Numbered from the stretch's first letter, positions 21,599 through 31,141 are shown. The stretch is DNA of 64,000 bases from Adlercreutzia wanghongyangiae (GCF_035989245.1 NZ_JAYMFF010000018.1:1-64000), one strand, 5' to 3'. Notes: generated by a model not told the origin, from the letters alone. A program made the numbers and translations.

Positions 21599-21677
21599 GT
21601 AGGGGGCGACTTCAGTCGCCCCTCCCTGCGACGTTGGCGTTGTCGGGAGGGGGACGGCCTGAAGGCCGCCCCTACGG
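21599..21677. repeat. GTAGGGGCG-type dispersed hairpin repeats
   Basis: Two small hairpins, GGGGCGACTTCAGTCGCCCC (21603-21622) and GGCCTGAAGGCC (21656-21667), sit within an outer TAGGGG/CCCCTA pair. Related units lie inside the DUF1385 gene (24884-24909, 25136-25162) and at 57388-57412. It is a common class of intergenic repeat in gut bacteria. Confidence 0.8.
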
Positions 21678-21696
21678 AATTATTGGAGGAGTGACT

Positions 21697-22104
21697 GTGT
21701 TCGAGCAAGATTACCTGATGCGCATTATTGCCCAGCTTCTGGGTGCGATTCGCCGGTCTATGGAGCGGGCGGCAGGCGAGGATGACGCCGAGAGCGCGGC
21801 GCGCATGCTGGATTTGGCCATAGGCGATGCCACCGATTTGGATGGCGAGGCGCTGTTGTCGCTGGCGCCTGGGTCGCTGGCGGGCATTCTGCAGGTATCG
21901 GGCACCGATCCGAAGCTGGGGGGTCATATCGCCCGCAGCTTGTTCCTGTCGTCCCGCTATTACGGCGAAGGAGGCAACGACGAAATGGCGACGCTGCGTG
22001 CCGAGCAGGCGGCGGCGGTGGCTGCGGCGTTCGGGCATGATGTGGATGCCAGCTGCGCGAGTGATGGGGAACTTGAGGCTTTTCTTGAGGAAGCGGGCGA
22101 ATAA
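21697..22104 (+). CDS. Small acidic helical protein, DUF6483-like
   Basis: 135 residues from GTG 21697, with TTGGAGGA 6 bases upstream (GTG 21691 also in frame but too close). Begins FEQDYLMRIIAQLLGAIRR, which matches the DUF6483 pattern common in Firmicutes and Coriobacteriia. The rest is alpha-helical with repeated Leu/Ala (SLAPGSLAGILQVSG, ARSLFLSSRYY) resembling TPR-like helical pairs. No membrane segment. Function unknown. It lies between ruvB and the cold-shock gene. Confidence 0.7.
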   Translation: MFEQDYLMRIIAQLLGAIRRSMERAAGEDDAESAARMLDLAIGDATDLDGEALLSLAPGSLAGILQVSGTDPKLGGHIARSLFLSSRYYGEGGNDEMATLRAEQAAAVAAAFGHDVDASCASDGELEAFLEEAGE

Positions 22105-22233
22105 GAAATTCCCCGCGAAAAACCGCGCAACATAGCGTATAGTGATGGAGCGCTCCTAAATGGGGAGCTGGGTCCTCGGGCCCGTGTTACTATCCCCTCT
22201 CGTAAGACGGGAGGGAGGAAAGAGGAAAGCATC

Positions 22234-22437
22234 ATGGCGGAAGGCACTGTCAAGTGGTTCAACCCCGAGAAGGGCTACGGCTTCATTTCTCAGAACGACG
22301 GCGAGGATCTGTTCGTTCACTTCTCTGAGATCAAGATGTCGGGCTTCAAGACCCTCAACGAGGGCGACGCCGTTACCTTCGAGGTTACCGAGGGCCAGAA
22401 CGGCAAGCTGCAGGCGAGCAACGTGGAACGTCTCTAA
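22234..22437 (+). CDS. Cold-shock protein (CspA family)
   Basis: 67 residues, a single cold-shock domain that binds single-stranded RNA and DNA and acts as an RNA chaperone. Both RNA-binding motifs are intact: RNP1 KGYGFI and RNP2 LFVHFS. AGGAAAG lies before the start. A ~100-base leader with complementary GC blocks (GGGAGC/GCTCC, CTCTCGTAAGACGGGAG) precedes it, as is common in csp genes, whose leaders often regulate translation. A strong terminator follows. Confidence 0.95.
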   Translation: MAEGTVKWFNPEKGYGFISQNDGEDLFVHFSEIKMSGFKTLNEGDAVTFEVTEGQNGKLQASNVERL

Positions 22438-22460
22438 GCTTTAGAAACTCCATTAACGCC

Positions 22461-22495
22461 GAAGGGCTCGGGAGCAATCCCGGGCCCTTCTTTTT
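22461..22495 (+). terminator. Intrinsic terminator after the cold-shock gene
   Basis: GAAGGGCTCGGGA (22461-22473) pairs with TCCCGGGCCCTTC (22478-22490), loop GCAA, followed by five T's. Confidence 0.93.
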
Positions 22496-22589
22496 ATGTT
22501 TCGCACTTGGCTGAAACGGACGCGCCCGCGTCCCGCCGCACTGGTGCGAAGGCGCTCGCTTGCTTCGCCTTTGGGGCGTTGAGATGTTT

Positions 22590-23495
22590 CTATACGGTGC
22601 CGTCGGTGTTCCAGGCGAGGAAGGCCCAGGTGACGGTGCGGGGCTCGGCGAGACGCCACGCGCCCTGGGCGACGCCCTTGCAGTCGGGCTCGCCCGCGTG
22701 CTCGTTGGGCACCAGGTTGGCGGTAAGCCATTCCCGCAGGTTCGCGCGGGCGCGCTCGCGTTCGGCGTCTGTGGCTTGCACGGCCGAGGAGTCGTCGATC
22801 ATGGCGGCCAGCTTCTCGTAGGCGCCCTCGGGTGTGGCGAAGGTGTCCTCGCGGGTACTCGAGATGTAGCGCACCTCGGCTTTGAGGCCCTCGCCGGCCA
22901 GGATGTTGAAGGCGTACAGGTAGTCGCGCCCAAGCACCGAGGGCAGCCCGACGGCGGCCAGGATGTGCTCGTCCACGCGGGGGGAGGATCCGGTGGCCAG
23001 CGTGATGCACACCCGCCGACGCGCTACCTCGGTGAGCCGCAGGAGCGCATCACGCAGATCGACCGTGGCGATGGAGCGCGAAGCGAGGGCCACATCGGTC
23101 ATGCCCGCCCGCACGCCGAAGGAGGTCCAGTCGTCCTCCCAGCTCATGAGCTTGGGGAACACGGTGCGAATGCCCGCCTCATCTAGCCGCGCCTGCATCT
23201 GGTCGAGCATGCCCTGAGAGAAGTCGGCGGCCACCACCTTGTGCCCCGCCGCGCCGAGGGGGAGGGCCAGAGCGCCCGTGCCGCAGCCCATGTCGAAGAC
23301 GGTCTCGCCGGGGCGGATGGCGGCATATTCCAGGAACTGCTGCACGTAGGGGCTCGGGGCGTCCTTGGTGGTGAAGGTGGCCGAGCGCTTGTCCCAGAAG
23401 GCAGCGTCGTCGGCGCGGCGGCGCAGCTTCTGGAGCTCCTTCCATTCCTCGTTCCAGTCCGTTGAGCCGAGCAGGGGTGTAAATTCGTCGTGCAT
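22590..23495 (-). CDS. Class I SAM-dependent methyltransferase
   Basis: 301 residues from the ATG at 23495 (GGAGGCC just upstream). The SAM-binding motif I is VFDMGCGTGALALPLG (about residues 65-80), followed by VVAADFSQGMLDQM (motif II). The N-terminal DWNEEWKELQKLRRRADDAAFWDKR segment is typical of small-molecule methyltransferases found in anaerobes. Substrate unknown. It is transcribed against its neighbours, alone, between the csp terminator and repeat element B. Confidence 0.85.
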   Translation of the reverse strand: MHDEFTPLLGSTDWNEEWKELQKLRRRADDAAFWDKRSATFTTKDAPSPYVQQFLEYAAIRPGETVFDMGCGTGALALPLGAAGHKVVAADFSQGMLDQMQARLDEAGIRTVFPKLMSWEDDWTSFGVRAGMTDVALASRSIATVDLRDALLRLTEVARRRVCITLATGSSPRVDEHILAAVGLPSVLGRDYLYAFNILAGEGLKAEVRYISSTREDTFATPEGAYEKLAAMIDDSSAVQATDAERERARANLREWLTANLVPNEHAGEPDCKGVAQGAWRLAEPRTVTWAFLAWNTDGTV

Positions 23496-23592
23496 GGGGC
23501 CTCCAAGCTGTGTCGTTGGTTGCCGAGCTATTATACTTCTCCAGGAACGAAAAGATCGCCGATAGCGGCTCCCGAGCAAGGAGGAGCGCAGA

Positions 23593-23704
23593 GGGGGCGG
23601 CCGGTGTCCTGACCGAGCGAGTTCCGCAGCGACTCGAACAGGACTAAACGTCCTGTTCGACAAAGCGAGGACTGTCTGAGCGAATCAGGATACCGGCCGC
23701 CCCC
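23593..23704. repeat. Dispersed ~110-bp hairpin element, copy B (reverse orientation)
   Basis: Outer arms 23593-23612 and 23685-23704 are complementary at 19 of 20 positions but unlike the arms of copies A and C. On the minus strand it carries CGCTCAGACAGTCCTCGCT, an inner 11-bp hairpin (23634-23660) and TCGCTGCGGAACTCGCTCGG. It lies between the methyltransferase gene and thyX. Confidence 0.87.
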
Positions 23705-23747
23705 GACAGGCGAAGGCCCTCAGCAAACGAGACCAGAGGAGAGCCCC

Positions 23748-24440
23748 ATGCAGGTAGAGCTTCTGTACCATACGCCCGACCCCGAGCGCGCCATCGCCAC
23801 GGCCGCGCGGCTGTGCTACGCGCCGGTGGGAGCGAGCGAGCTGATGGAGACCATGCCGCCCGAGCGGGTGAAGAGCGTGCTGTCCACCATCATGGGCTCG
23901 GGGCATTTCTCCACGCTGGAGCACGCGAGCTACACCTTCGCGGTGGACGGCGTTTCGCGCGCACTCACCCATCAGCTGGTGCGACACCGCATCGCCAGCT
24001 TCAACCAGCAGTCCCAGCGCTACGTGAAGTTCAAGGGCGAGATTCCCGTGGTGAAGCCGGAGAGCGTGGCCGCCGACGCCGAGACGAGCGCTCTGTTCGA
24101 CGAGGCCATCGAGAAGGTGTGCGACGCCTACCGCGCGCTCGTGGAGGCCGGCGTTCCCGCCGAGGATGCCCGCTACCTTCTGCCCAACGCCGCCGAGACG
24201 AAGATCGTCATCACCATGAACGTGCGTGAGCTTTTGCACTTCTTCGAGCTGCGCTGCTGCAACCGCGCCCAGTGGGAGATTCGCGAGATGGCGTGGAAGA
24301 TGCTGGAGCTGGCGCGCCCCACGGCGCCCTACATTTTCGCCGACGCCGGCGCGCCCTGCGTGCACGGCACCTGCCCCGAGGGCAAGATGACCTGCGGTAC
24401 GCCGTTTGCGCGCGTGGACCGCGCGACGCTGGATCTGTAG
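23748..24440 (+). CDS. thyX: Flavin-dependent thymidylate synthase
   Basis: 230 residues. ThyX makes dTMP from dUMP using methylene-tetrahydrofolate and reduced FAD. The signature RHRIASFNQQSQR (RHRxxSxNxxSxR) is complete at about residues 83-95, and the C-terminal NVRELLHFFELRCCNRAQWEIR carries the conserved second Arg-rich segment. A late Cys-rich tail (CVHGTCPEGKMTCG) is typical of some actinobacterial and firmicute ThyX proteins. GAGAGCCCC is before ATG. The next gene starts 18 bases downstream. Confidence 0.95.
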   Translation: MQVELLYHTPDPERAIATAARLCYAPVGASELMETMPPERVKSVLSTIMGSGHFSTLEHASYTFAVDGVSRALTHQLVRHRIASFNQQSQRYVKFKGEIPVVKPESVAADAETSALFDEAIEKVCDAYRALVEAGVPAEDARYLLPNAAETKIVITMNVRELLHFFELRCCNRAQWEIREMAWKMLELARPTAPYIFADAGAPCVHGTCPEGKMTCGTPFARVDRATLDL

Positions 24441-24458
24441 GGGCGGCGGGCGATACCC

Positions 24459-25928
24459 ATGGCCAAGCAGAAGAGCGATCTGTCCCGCGCCTTTTCCGAA
24501 GACGGGGCTGTGAAGACCCATGTGGGCGGGCAGGCCCTCATCGAGGGCGTGATGATGCGCGGCAAGTACAACTGGGCCGTGGCCGTGCGCGAGCCGAGCG
24601 GCGCCATCTACGTGGAGGAGCATGACCTGAAGAGCGGCAAGGACAAGAACGGCTGGATGTACTGGCCGCTCGTGCGCGGCTGCCGGGCGCTGGTGGAATC
24701 GCTCATGCTGGGCTTCAAAGCGCTGGAGATCGCCGCCCTGCACGCCTTCGGCGACGAGGAGGGCGAGCAGAAGGCCGCCGCCGAGGCCGACTTCGTGGAA
24801 GCCGAGGCCGAGCTGGAGGGGGCTGCGGCCGTGGCGGCGGAAGAGGCGAAGCGTGCGGAGCGGGAAGAGGCTCGGGTTTCAGAGGGCGGGCTGAAGCCCG
24901 CCCCTACGGAGGTGCAGGGAGGGGTAAAGGCCGCCCCTGCGGAGGTGCGGGAAGGGGAGGAGCGTGCGGGCTTTAGCTGGAAGCGCGACTTCGGACACCC
25001 CGACGAGATGGTGGACGGCCTGGGTGCCCAGCGCACCCTGGAGGTGGTGAGTGAGGCCGACGCACCGGCCCGTCCGCGGGTTGGGGCCCAGGGCGGCGCA
25101 AGCACCACCCCTGAGGACAATCCCGGGAACGATCCCGTAGGGGGCGACCTTGGTCGCCCCTCGGCCGCGAAGGGTGACGATGCAGGGAAGCGGGACGCGT
25201 CCGGCGACAACTCTTCCGCCGAGGATGAGTTCGGCCATCGCGAGATGGTGATCTCCATGGTAGTGGGGCTCGTGCTGGGCGTGGTGCTGTTCATCGTGGC
25301 GCCGGCGGCTGTGACCAACCTCATCGTGGGCGAATACGACGACCACACCCTGGCCTGGAACATCGTGGACGGGCTTCTGCGCGTGGCCGTGTTCGTGTTC
25401 TACATCTGGCTCATCGGACGCATGGAGGACATCAAGCGCATGTTCATGTACCACGGCGCCGAGCACAAGGCCATCCACTGCTTTGAACACGGCCTGCCCA
25501 TGACGCCGGAGAACGCCCGCCAGTTCCCGCGGCTGCACGTGCGCTGCGGCACGGCCTTTCTCATCATGGTCATGGTCATCGCCATTTTGGTGTACACCAT
25601 CTTCCCCTTGAACGCCATCATCTCCGGCTTCGGGGTGCCCGACGGCCTGCCGAAGCTCGTGCTCGTCATTGTGGCGCGCATCGTGCTCATGCCGGTGATC
25701 GCGGGCATCTCCTACGAGATCACGGTGAAGTGGGCCGGGAGCCACCCGGACAACCCGCTTGTAAAGGTGATCCTGTGGCCGGGCATGCAGATGCAGTACC
25801 TCACCACCAACGAGCCCGACGATGCCCAGATGGAATGCGCCATCGTGGCCATGCAGGCGGTGCTTAACCGCGAGGAGGCCGAGAAGGCGAAGGCCGCCGC
25901 GGCACCCGCCGCATCGCCGGCCGCCTGA
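24459..25928 (+). CDS. DUF1385 membrane protein with repeat-derived insertion
   Basis: 489 residues. The N-terminal VGGQALIEGVMMRGKY motif (about residues 22-37) and the later YHGAEHKAIHCFE...HVRCGTAFL block identify DUF1385, a metal-dependent-looking membrane protein family of unknown function. Four or five membrane helices lie in the C-terminal half. Usual length is ~300-330. Here about residues 105-255 form a low-complexity linker. Part of it is encoded by GTAGGGGCG-type dispersed repeats read through in frame: 24884-24909 (GGLKPAPTEV), 24920-24945 and 25136-25162. The repeats therefore seem to have entered the gene without breaking it. Confidence 0.88.
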   Translation: MAKQKSDLSRAFSEDGAVKTHVGGQALIEGVMMRGKYNWAVAVREPSGAIYVEEHDLKSGKDKNGWMYWPLVRGCRALVESLMLGFKALEIAALHAFGDEEGEQKAAAEADFVEAEAELEGAAAVAAEEAKRAEREEARVSEGGLKPAPTEVQGGVKAAPAEVREGEERAGFSWKRDFGHPDEMVDGLGAQRTLEVVSEADAPARPRVGAQGGASTTPEDNPGNDPVGGDLGRPSAAKGDDAGKRDASGDNSSAEDEFGHREMVISMVVGLVLGVVLFIVAPAAVTNLIVGEYDDHTLAWNIVDGLLRVAVFVFYIWLIGRMEDIKRMFMYHGAEHKAIHCFEHGLPMTPENARQFPRLHVRCGTAFLIMVMVIAILVYTIFPLNAIISGFGVPDGLPKLVLVIVARIVLMPVIAGISYEITVKWAGSHPDNPLVKVILWPGMQMQYLTTNEPDDAQMECAIVAMQAVLNREEAEKAKAAAAPAASPAA

Positions 25929-25991
25929 GCAGGCATGAAAGCGGGGGACGGCCCTCGGCGCTCCGCCGGGTATCTGCTCGGCCCGCGTGCC

Positions 25992-26043
25992 GTCAATGAG
26001 CCGTGGGAAAGCCGTTTCGTCGGCGAAACCACGACTCATTGAC
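25992..26043. repeat. Intergenic hairpin after the DUF1385 gene
   Basis: GTCAATGAG-C-CGTGG (25992-26006) pairs with CCACG-A-CTCATTGAC (26029-26043), with an inner GCCG/CGGC pair. There is no T run, so it is more likely a structural repeat or transcript-stabilising hairpin than a terminator. Confidence 0.6.
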
Positions 26044-26105
26044 TGAACGTTAAAATTCCTACGAGACTATTCGGGACATTGTGCCAGATAGGAGCGTGGG
26101 AAACG

Positions 26106-26837
<732 letters not shown>

Positions 26838-26847
26838 GGGGGCGGTT

Positions 26848-27876
26848 ATGGAACGTGCCTCTTCTTCCGTCTTCCCCGATGCCCAGTCGGCGCAGTTACT
26901 GACGCGCCGCGCCTTCGTGCGGGCGCTGGGCGTTGCGGCCGGCGCGGTCGCCCTGGGCGCCGCGCTGCCGCTTTCGGGCTGCGCACCGGCGGGCGATGTG
27001 CTGCGGGTGGGCACCAAGGTGGACGTGCCCGGCTTCGGGTTCCAGAACCCCGAGACGGGCAACGTGGAGGGCCTTGAGGTGGACGTGGCCCGCGAGCTGG
27101 CGGCTCGCATCAAGGGCGACGAGAACGCTCTGGAGCTTGTCGGCGTGAACGCCACCACGCGCGGCGCCATGCTGGACAACGGGGCGCTGGACGCAGCGCT
27201 AGCCACCTTCACCATCACCGAGGATCGGCGGCGCAGCTACGACTTCTCGCGGCCCTACTACATCGACTACATCGGCGTGCTGGTGAAGAAGGACGCGGGC
27301 TTTGCCGATCTGGCCGATCTCGACGGCAAGACCGTAGGTGTGGCCCTGTCAGCCACCACGAAGGACAAGCTGCGCGAGGCGGCCGACGCGATCGGCATCA
27401 CGCTGAAATTCGCCGAGTACGCCACCTATCCCGAGATCAAGATCGCGCTCGTGGTGGGGCGCGTGGACGCCTTCTCGGTGGACCGCTCCATCCTGCTGGG
27501 CTACCAGGACGACACGACGCAGCTTCTGGACACGCAGTTCGCGCCCCAGGAGTACGGCGTTGCCACGGCCAAGGGCAGTGCGCTCACCGCGCCCATCGAC
27601 GAGGCCATCGCCGCCATGGAGGCCGACGGCACGCTGGCGGCCCTGAAGGAGCGCTGGGGCCTGTCGCTGACAACCGAGGCCGACGTGGAGGCCGAGCGGG
27701 GCGACGGCGGCTCGGGCCTGGGCGCAGGCGACCCGGCAGACGACGCCGATGCGGTGGACGCGGCGGGCGACGCGACCGCTGCTGGCGACGGTGCCGGCAT
27801 GGCTTCGTCGGGCGCCGACGCGACTGCTGCCGGCGACCCCACGGCTGCCGCTCCGGGCGGGGGAGGTGTCCGATGA
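26848..27876 (+). CDS. Amino-acid ABC transporter, substrate-binding lipoprotein
   Basis: 342 residues. The N-terminus has a twin-arginine-like TRRAFVRALG before a hydrophobic stretch and lipobox LSGC, so it may be a Tat-exported lipoprotein. The SBP_bac_3 domain runs about residues 50-275: VGTKVDVPGFGF, FTITEDRRRSYDFSRPYYIDYIGVLVKK, and GVATAKGSALTAPIDEAI. The last ~60 residues are a low-complexity Ala/Asp/Gly tail of the DATAAGD type, absent from most homologues and likely disordered. It overlaps the first permease gene by four bases (ATGA). Confidence 0.9.
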   Translation: MERASSSVFPDAQSAQLLTRRAFVRALGVAAGAVALGAALPLSGCAPAGDVLRVGTKVDVPGFGFQNPETGNVEGLEVDVARELAARIKGDENALELVGVNATTRGAMLDNGALDAALATFTITEDRRRSYDFSRPYYIDYIGVLVKKDAGFADLADLDGKTVGVALSATTKDKLREAADAIGITLKFAEYATYPEIKIALVVGRVDAFSVDRSILLGYQDDTTQLLDTQFAPQEYGVATAKGSALTAPIDEAIAAMEADGTLAALKERWGLSLTTEADVEAERGDGGSGLGAGDPADDADAVDAAGDATAAGDGAGMASSGADATAAGDPTAAAPGGGGVR

Positions 27877-28901
27877 CCGAGATCTTCGCGCCCTACAAGT
27901 GGGAGGCGCTCTTCGCGCGCTGGCCCGACATCCTGGCCGCCTTCGGAACCACCGTCGGCATCTCGGCCGGCGCGCTCGTGCTCGCACTTCTGCTCGGGTT
28001 CCTCTTCAGCATGCTGTCGGTCTCGCGCCACGCGCCCCTGCGGGCCATCGCGCGGGTGTACGTGGAGGTGGTGCAGAACGTGCCGCTGCTTCTGCAGGTG
28101 TTCGTGCTGTACGCGGTGTTTCCGCTGCTGGGCCTGTCGCTGGCGTCGTTCTGGATCGGCGTGCTCGCCATCGGCGTGTACCACGGCGCCTACATGTCCG
28201 AGGTGGTGCGCAGCGGCATCGGCTCCATCCACCGCGGGCAGTTCGAGGCCGCCAAAAGCCAGGGCTTCACCTACGTGCAGACCATGACGCTCGTCATCCT
28301 GCCCCAGGCCATGCGCATCATCCTGCCGCCTCTGGCCGTGCAGGCGGCGAACCTGGTGAAGAACACGAGCGTGCTGGCGCTCATCGCGGGCGGCGAGCTC
28401 ATGTACTTCTCGAACTCGTTCGCCGGCGACACGAGCTACTACGGGCCGGCCTATGTGGCGGCGGCCGTGCTGTACTTCGCCATCTGCTTCCCGCTCTCGC
28501 GGGCCGCGGTGTACCTGGAGCACCGCATGCGCAGCCACCGCCACGTGGTGACCGGCGACGCCACCGAGGAGCTGGCGGCCGATGCGGTGGAATCGACTCC
28601 CGGCACCCACGACATCACCGGGCGCGCGGCGGCCCAGGCCATGGCGGCCGGCGTGACCACCATGGTGGAGGGCACAAGCTCGCTCGCGCCGCCGGTGAGC
28701 GACAAGGGTCGCTATCTTACCTACGCCGAGCTGTACGGCATCGATCGCGGTCCGTGGCCCGACCCGCACCTGGAGGCGTCGGCCCAGGCGCGCCGGGCGA
28801 AGACCGCCCGCGGCCGGCGCGGACACGCCAAGCGGGTCCGGTCGCGGGATCGCCGGTACGGCAAGGCGATGCGCACGCGGCGGAAGGGAGGCCGGAAATG
28901 A
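27873..28901 (+). CDS. Amino-acid ABC transporter permease 1 with long cytoplasmic tail
   Basis: 342 residues. The first ~220 residues are a standard HisM/GlnP-type permease with five helices and the loop FEAAKSQGFTYVQTMTLVILPQA (EAA motif). The remaining ~110 residues are an unusual hydrophilic extension that ends in a strongly basic Arg/Lys-rich segment (RRAKTARGRRGHAKRVRSR). It could fold against the ATPase or nucleic acid; role unknown. It overlaps both neighbours by four bases. Confidence 0.88.
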   Translation: MTEIFAPYKWEALFARWPDILAAFGTTVGISAGALVLALLLGFLFSMLSVSRHAPLRAIARVYVEVVQNVPLLLQVFVLYAVFPLLGLSLASFWIGVLAIGVYHGAYMSEVVRSGIGSIHRGQFEAAKSQGFTYVQTMTLVILPQAMRIILPPLAVQAANLVKNTSVLALIAGGELMYFSNSFAGDTSYYGPAYVAAAVLYFAICFPLSRAAVYLEHRMRSHRHVVTGDATEELAADAVESTPGTHDITGRAAAQAMAAGVTTMVEGTSSLAPPVSDKGRYLTYAELYGIDRGPWPDPHLEASAQARRAKTARGRRGHAKRVRSRDRRYGKAMRTRRKGGRK

Positions 28902-29554
28902 GCGACATCCTGGCGCTTCTCACGTGGACGAACCTGCGCTTCCTGCTGGAGGGCCTGGGTCTCACGCTCATCATCTCGGCATTGTCCATTGCCTGCTCGG
29001 TGGTGCTCGGCGCGGTCATCTCCATCATGCGCGGCTCGCGGTTGCGGGTGGTGCGCGGCATTTCCATCGCCTACGTGGAGCTGTTCAAGAACACGCCGCT
29101 TCTACTGTGGATCATGTTCACGTTCTTCGTGGCCCAGCTGCCGCCCCTGCCGGCGGCCGTGGTGGCCTTCACCTTGTTCACGGCGGCCTCGGTGGCCGAG
29201 ATCGTGCGCGGCGGTTTGGCCAGCGTGCCCGCGGGCCAGTACGAGGCGGCCCGCTCCCAGGGCTTCTCGGCGCCGCAGATGTACGTGCTCATCATTTTGC
29301 CCCAGGCCCTGCGCAACATGGTGCCGGCCCTGCTGTCGCAGTTCGTGACCACCATCAAGGACACGTCGTATCTGTGGGGCGCCATAGCCCTGCAGGAACT
29401 GATGGGTCGCGGCATGATCCTCATGAACAGCTACAACTCCACGGTGCAGATCTTCGCCATCTTCGCCCTCATGGCACTCATCTACTTCGCGGTGTGCTTC
29501 ACGCTCTCGCAGTTCGTGCGAGCCTACCAAAAGCGGCTTAAGGGCGCACGGTGA
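28898..29554 (+). CDS. Amino-acid ABC transporter permease 2
   Basis: 218 residues, typical HisM/GlnP length. Membrane helices at about residues 15-40, 50-75, 80-105, 140-165 and 185-210. The EAA loop is YEAARSQGFSAPQMYVLIILPQA. With permease 1 it forms the heterodimeric channel of the system. It is the last gene of the operon; the MerR promoter begins ~105 bases after its stop. Confidence 0.9.
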   Translation: MSDILALLTWTNLRFLLEGLGLTLIISALSIACSVVLGAVISIMRGSRLRVVRGISIAYVELFKNTPLLLWIMFTFFVAQLPPLPAAVVAFTLFTAASVAEIVRGGLASVPAGQYEAARSQGFSAPQMYVLIILPQALRNMVPALLSQFVTTIKDTSYLWGAIALQELMGRGMILMNSYNSTVQIFAIFALMALIYFAVCFTLSQFVRAYQKRLKGAR

Positions 29555-29658
29555 CCGATCGGCGCTGGGCGGCCTGGCGGTGGGGCCGCTCGGCGCTCCG
29601 GAACCGGCGCCGGACCCAGCCTCGCGGCGCGAATCTGCGCGCAGATTGCCCCAGGGAC

Positions 29659-29689
29659 TTGACCTCAACGTCGGGTTGAGGTTTATGCT
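29659..29689 (+). promoter_or_regulatory. MerR-type promoter with 19-base spacer
   Basis: TTGACC (29659-29664) and TATGCT (29684-29689) are separated by 19 bases instead of 17. The dyad CCTCAAC/GTTGAGG (29663-29681) lies between them. This is the classical layout of promoters that MerR-family proteins activate by unwinding DNA. It drives the MerR gene itself, suggesting autoregulation. Confidence 0.85.
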
Positions 29690-29729
29690 TTGCACCGAAG
29701 ATGGAAGGTGCGAGCGAAGGACTGGAGCT

Positions 29730-30839
29730 ATGCCGGGCAAACCGAGAACGCAGACGAGCAACGATTTGATTCGCGAGAACTGTGAGTGGCCCATGACAGC
29801 GGGGCAGGTGGCGAAGCTGACGGGTGTGACAACGAGGGCCCTCCAGCACTATGACGACAAGGGGCTGCTGTGTCCGGCGCGCTCGGGAGAGGGCGTGGCC
29901 AACAACCGCAAGCTCTATAGCCCCGAGGACGTCGACCGGCTCAAACAGATTGTCGTGCTGAGCTCTTACGGATTCGAGCTTAAGGACATGCCCCCGATTC
30001 TCGATGGCGAGCGGAGCCTGGTGGAGGCTTTGGCCGAGCGTATCGAGGAGTTGCGTGCCCAAGAGCGTTACCTGCAGAATCTGATCCTGTTCGCCCGCTA
30101 CGCCGCTATCGTGGGGGATGATCTCTTCGAAACGCTGGCCTTCGGCACCTCGGATGTGGATGCGTTCGCCGAGCTCGTGCGGAGTTCGCCCGCCTATGCC
30201 GATAAAACCATCCGATGGGAATCTATGGATGATGCGGGGTTGGAGCAGCTGTGGGACGAACTGGGAGCGATCATCGTCGATTTTCTGGGAGGCGACGAAG
30301 AGGATATCTTCGCCCATATAGAATCTACGGTGCGACGATTGAGGGTGTGGTTCTGCACGTACTTCTTCGAAATCGACGATCTTGACCTGCTGGGTATCTG
30401 GACGCTCTTCGAGGACGGCAGCGAAGAGGCCGAGTTTGCCGGTGAGGTGGGAGGGGAGGCGACGCCCGGCTTTCTGCAGTCGGCGGTGTTCCTCGTGTGG
30501 CTGAAGTCGATGATCTTGAAGCTCTCGTCGATAGTCGAAGTGGGGGCCGAGGCTGATGCGAAGTTTTCCCTTTCTGAAAATCAGGTGGTGGCCCTCGTCG
30601 ATTTCGTTTGCCGCTCGTGCGGTTACCCCGTACCGGAGGCCGCGGAGCTCGATGGCGACGAGTGGGCTACCATGGTGGAATTTTTCGAAACGGTGGCAGG
30701 GTATCTGGGGAATGCCCTCAGTGACGAGGAGACAATAGCGCTCATCGATCCCGATAGCGAGAGCTCTGTCGATGGGGCGTTTTTCGAAAGAGCGGCTCAG
30801 GCTGCCCGAGAGGTTGAGCTCTTTTCTGAGCGCGGCTAG
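29730..30839 (+). CDS. MerR-family transcriptional regulator with large effector domain
   Basis: 369 residues from ATG 29730 (AAGGA 8 bases upstream). The winged-helix domain is at about residues 20-90: TAGQVAKLTGVTTRALQHYDDKGLLCPARSG...NRKLYSPEDVDRLKQIVVLSSYGFELKDM. A helical linker (about 95-125) leads to a ~240-residue C-terminal domain of unknown family, acidic and helical, possibly a drug- or ligand-binding TipAS-like module. It lies behind a MerR-type promoter. The ABC transporter upstream might be a target, but no dyad was seen there. It ends tail-to-tail with the XRE gene, overlapping by four bases. Confidence 0.85.
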   Translation: MPGKPRTQTSNDLIRENCEWPMTAGQVAKLTGVTTRALQHYDDKGLLCPARSGEGVANNRKLYSPEDVDRLKQIVVLSSYGFELKDMPPILDGERSLVEALAERIEELRAQERYLQNLILFARYAAIVGDDLFETLAFGTSDVDAFAELVRSSPAYADKTIRWESMDDAGLEQLWDELGAIIVDFLGGDEEDIFAHIESTVRRLRVWFCTYFFEIDDLDLLGIWTLFEDGSEEAEFAGEVGGEATPGFLQSAVFLVWLKSMILKLSSIVEVGAEADAKFSLSENQVVALVDFVCRSCGYPVPEAAELDGDEWATMVEFFETVAGYLGNALSDEETIALIDPDSESSVDGAFFERAAQAAREVELFSERG

Positions 30840-31051
30840 AAGGTCAGTAGATCGCGCACGGGGGAGCCGAGCGCGTCGGCGATGCGGCCCAAGTCGTCGA
30901 TGCCCACACCGACCCGGCCGGTCTCGATGCGCCAGATATGGGATTTGCTGCTACCGATCATGAGCGCAAGCTGGCTTTGAGACAGGCCCTGCTCATCGCG
31001 CACCTCGCGAATGCGCTTCCCCAGGGCCTGTCTTTTCTGCTCGATATTCAT
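30836..31051 (-). CDS. XRE-family regulator (single HTH domain)
   Basis: 71 residues: one Cro/CI-type helix-turn-helix, IREVRDEQGLSQSQLALMIGSSKSHIWRIETGRVGVGIDDLGRIADAL. There is no extra domain, as in phage-type or toxin-antitoxin repressors. It is divergent from the DUF4230-like gene. The shared 90-base gap contains the imperfect palindrome CTTCAAATATGAAG (31086-31099), a plausible operator for both. Confidence 0.85.
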   Translation of the reverse strand: MNIEQKRQALGKRIREVRDEQGLSQSQLALMIGSSKSHIWRIETGRVGVGIDDLGRIADALGSPVRDLLTF

Positions 31052-31141
31052 GGGGAAAGCATATGTGCTACCATTAACGAATCGACTTCAAATATGAAGC
31101 CATTCGCTTATACAGGACCTATGAGGAAATAAGGAGACCGC

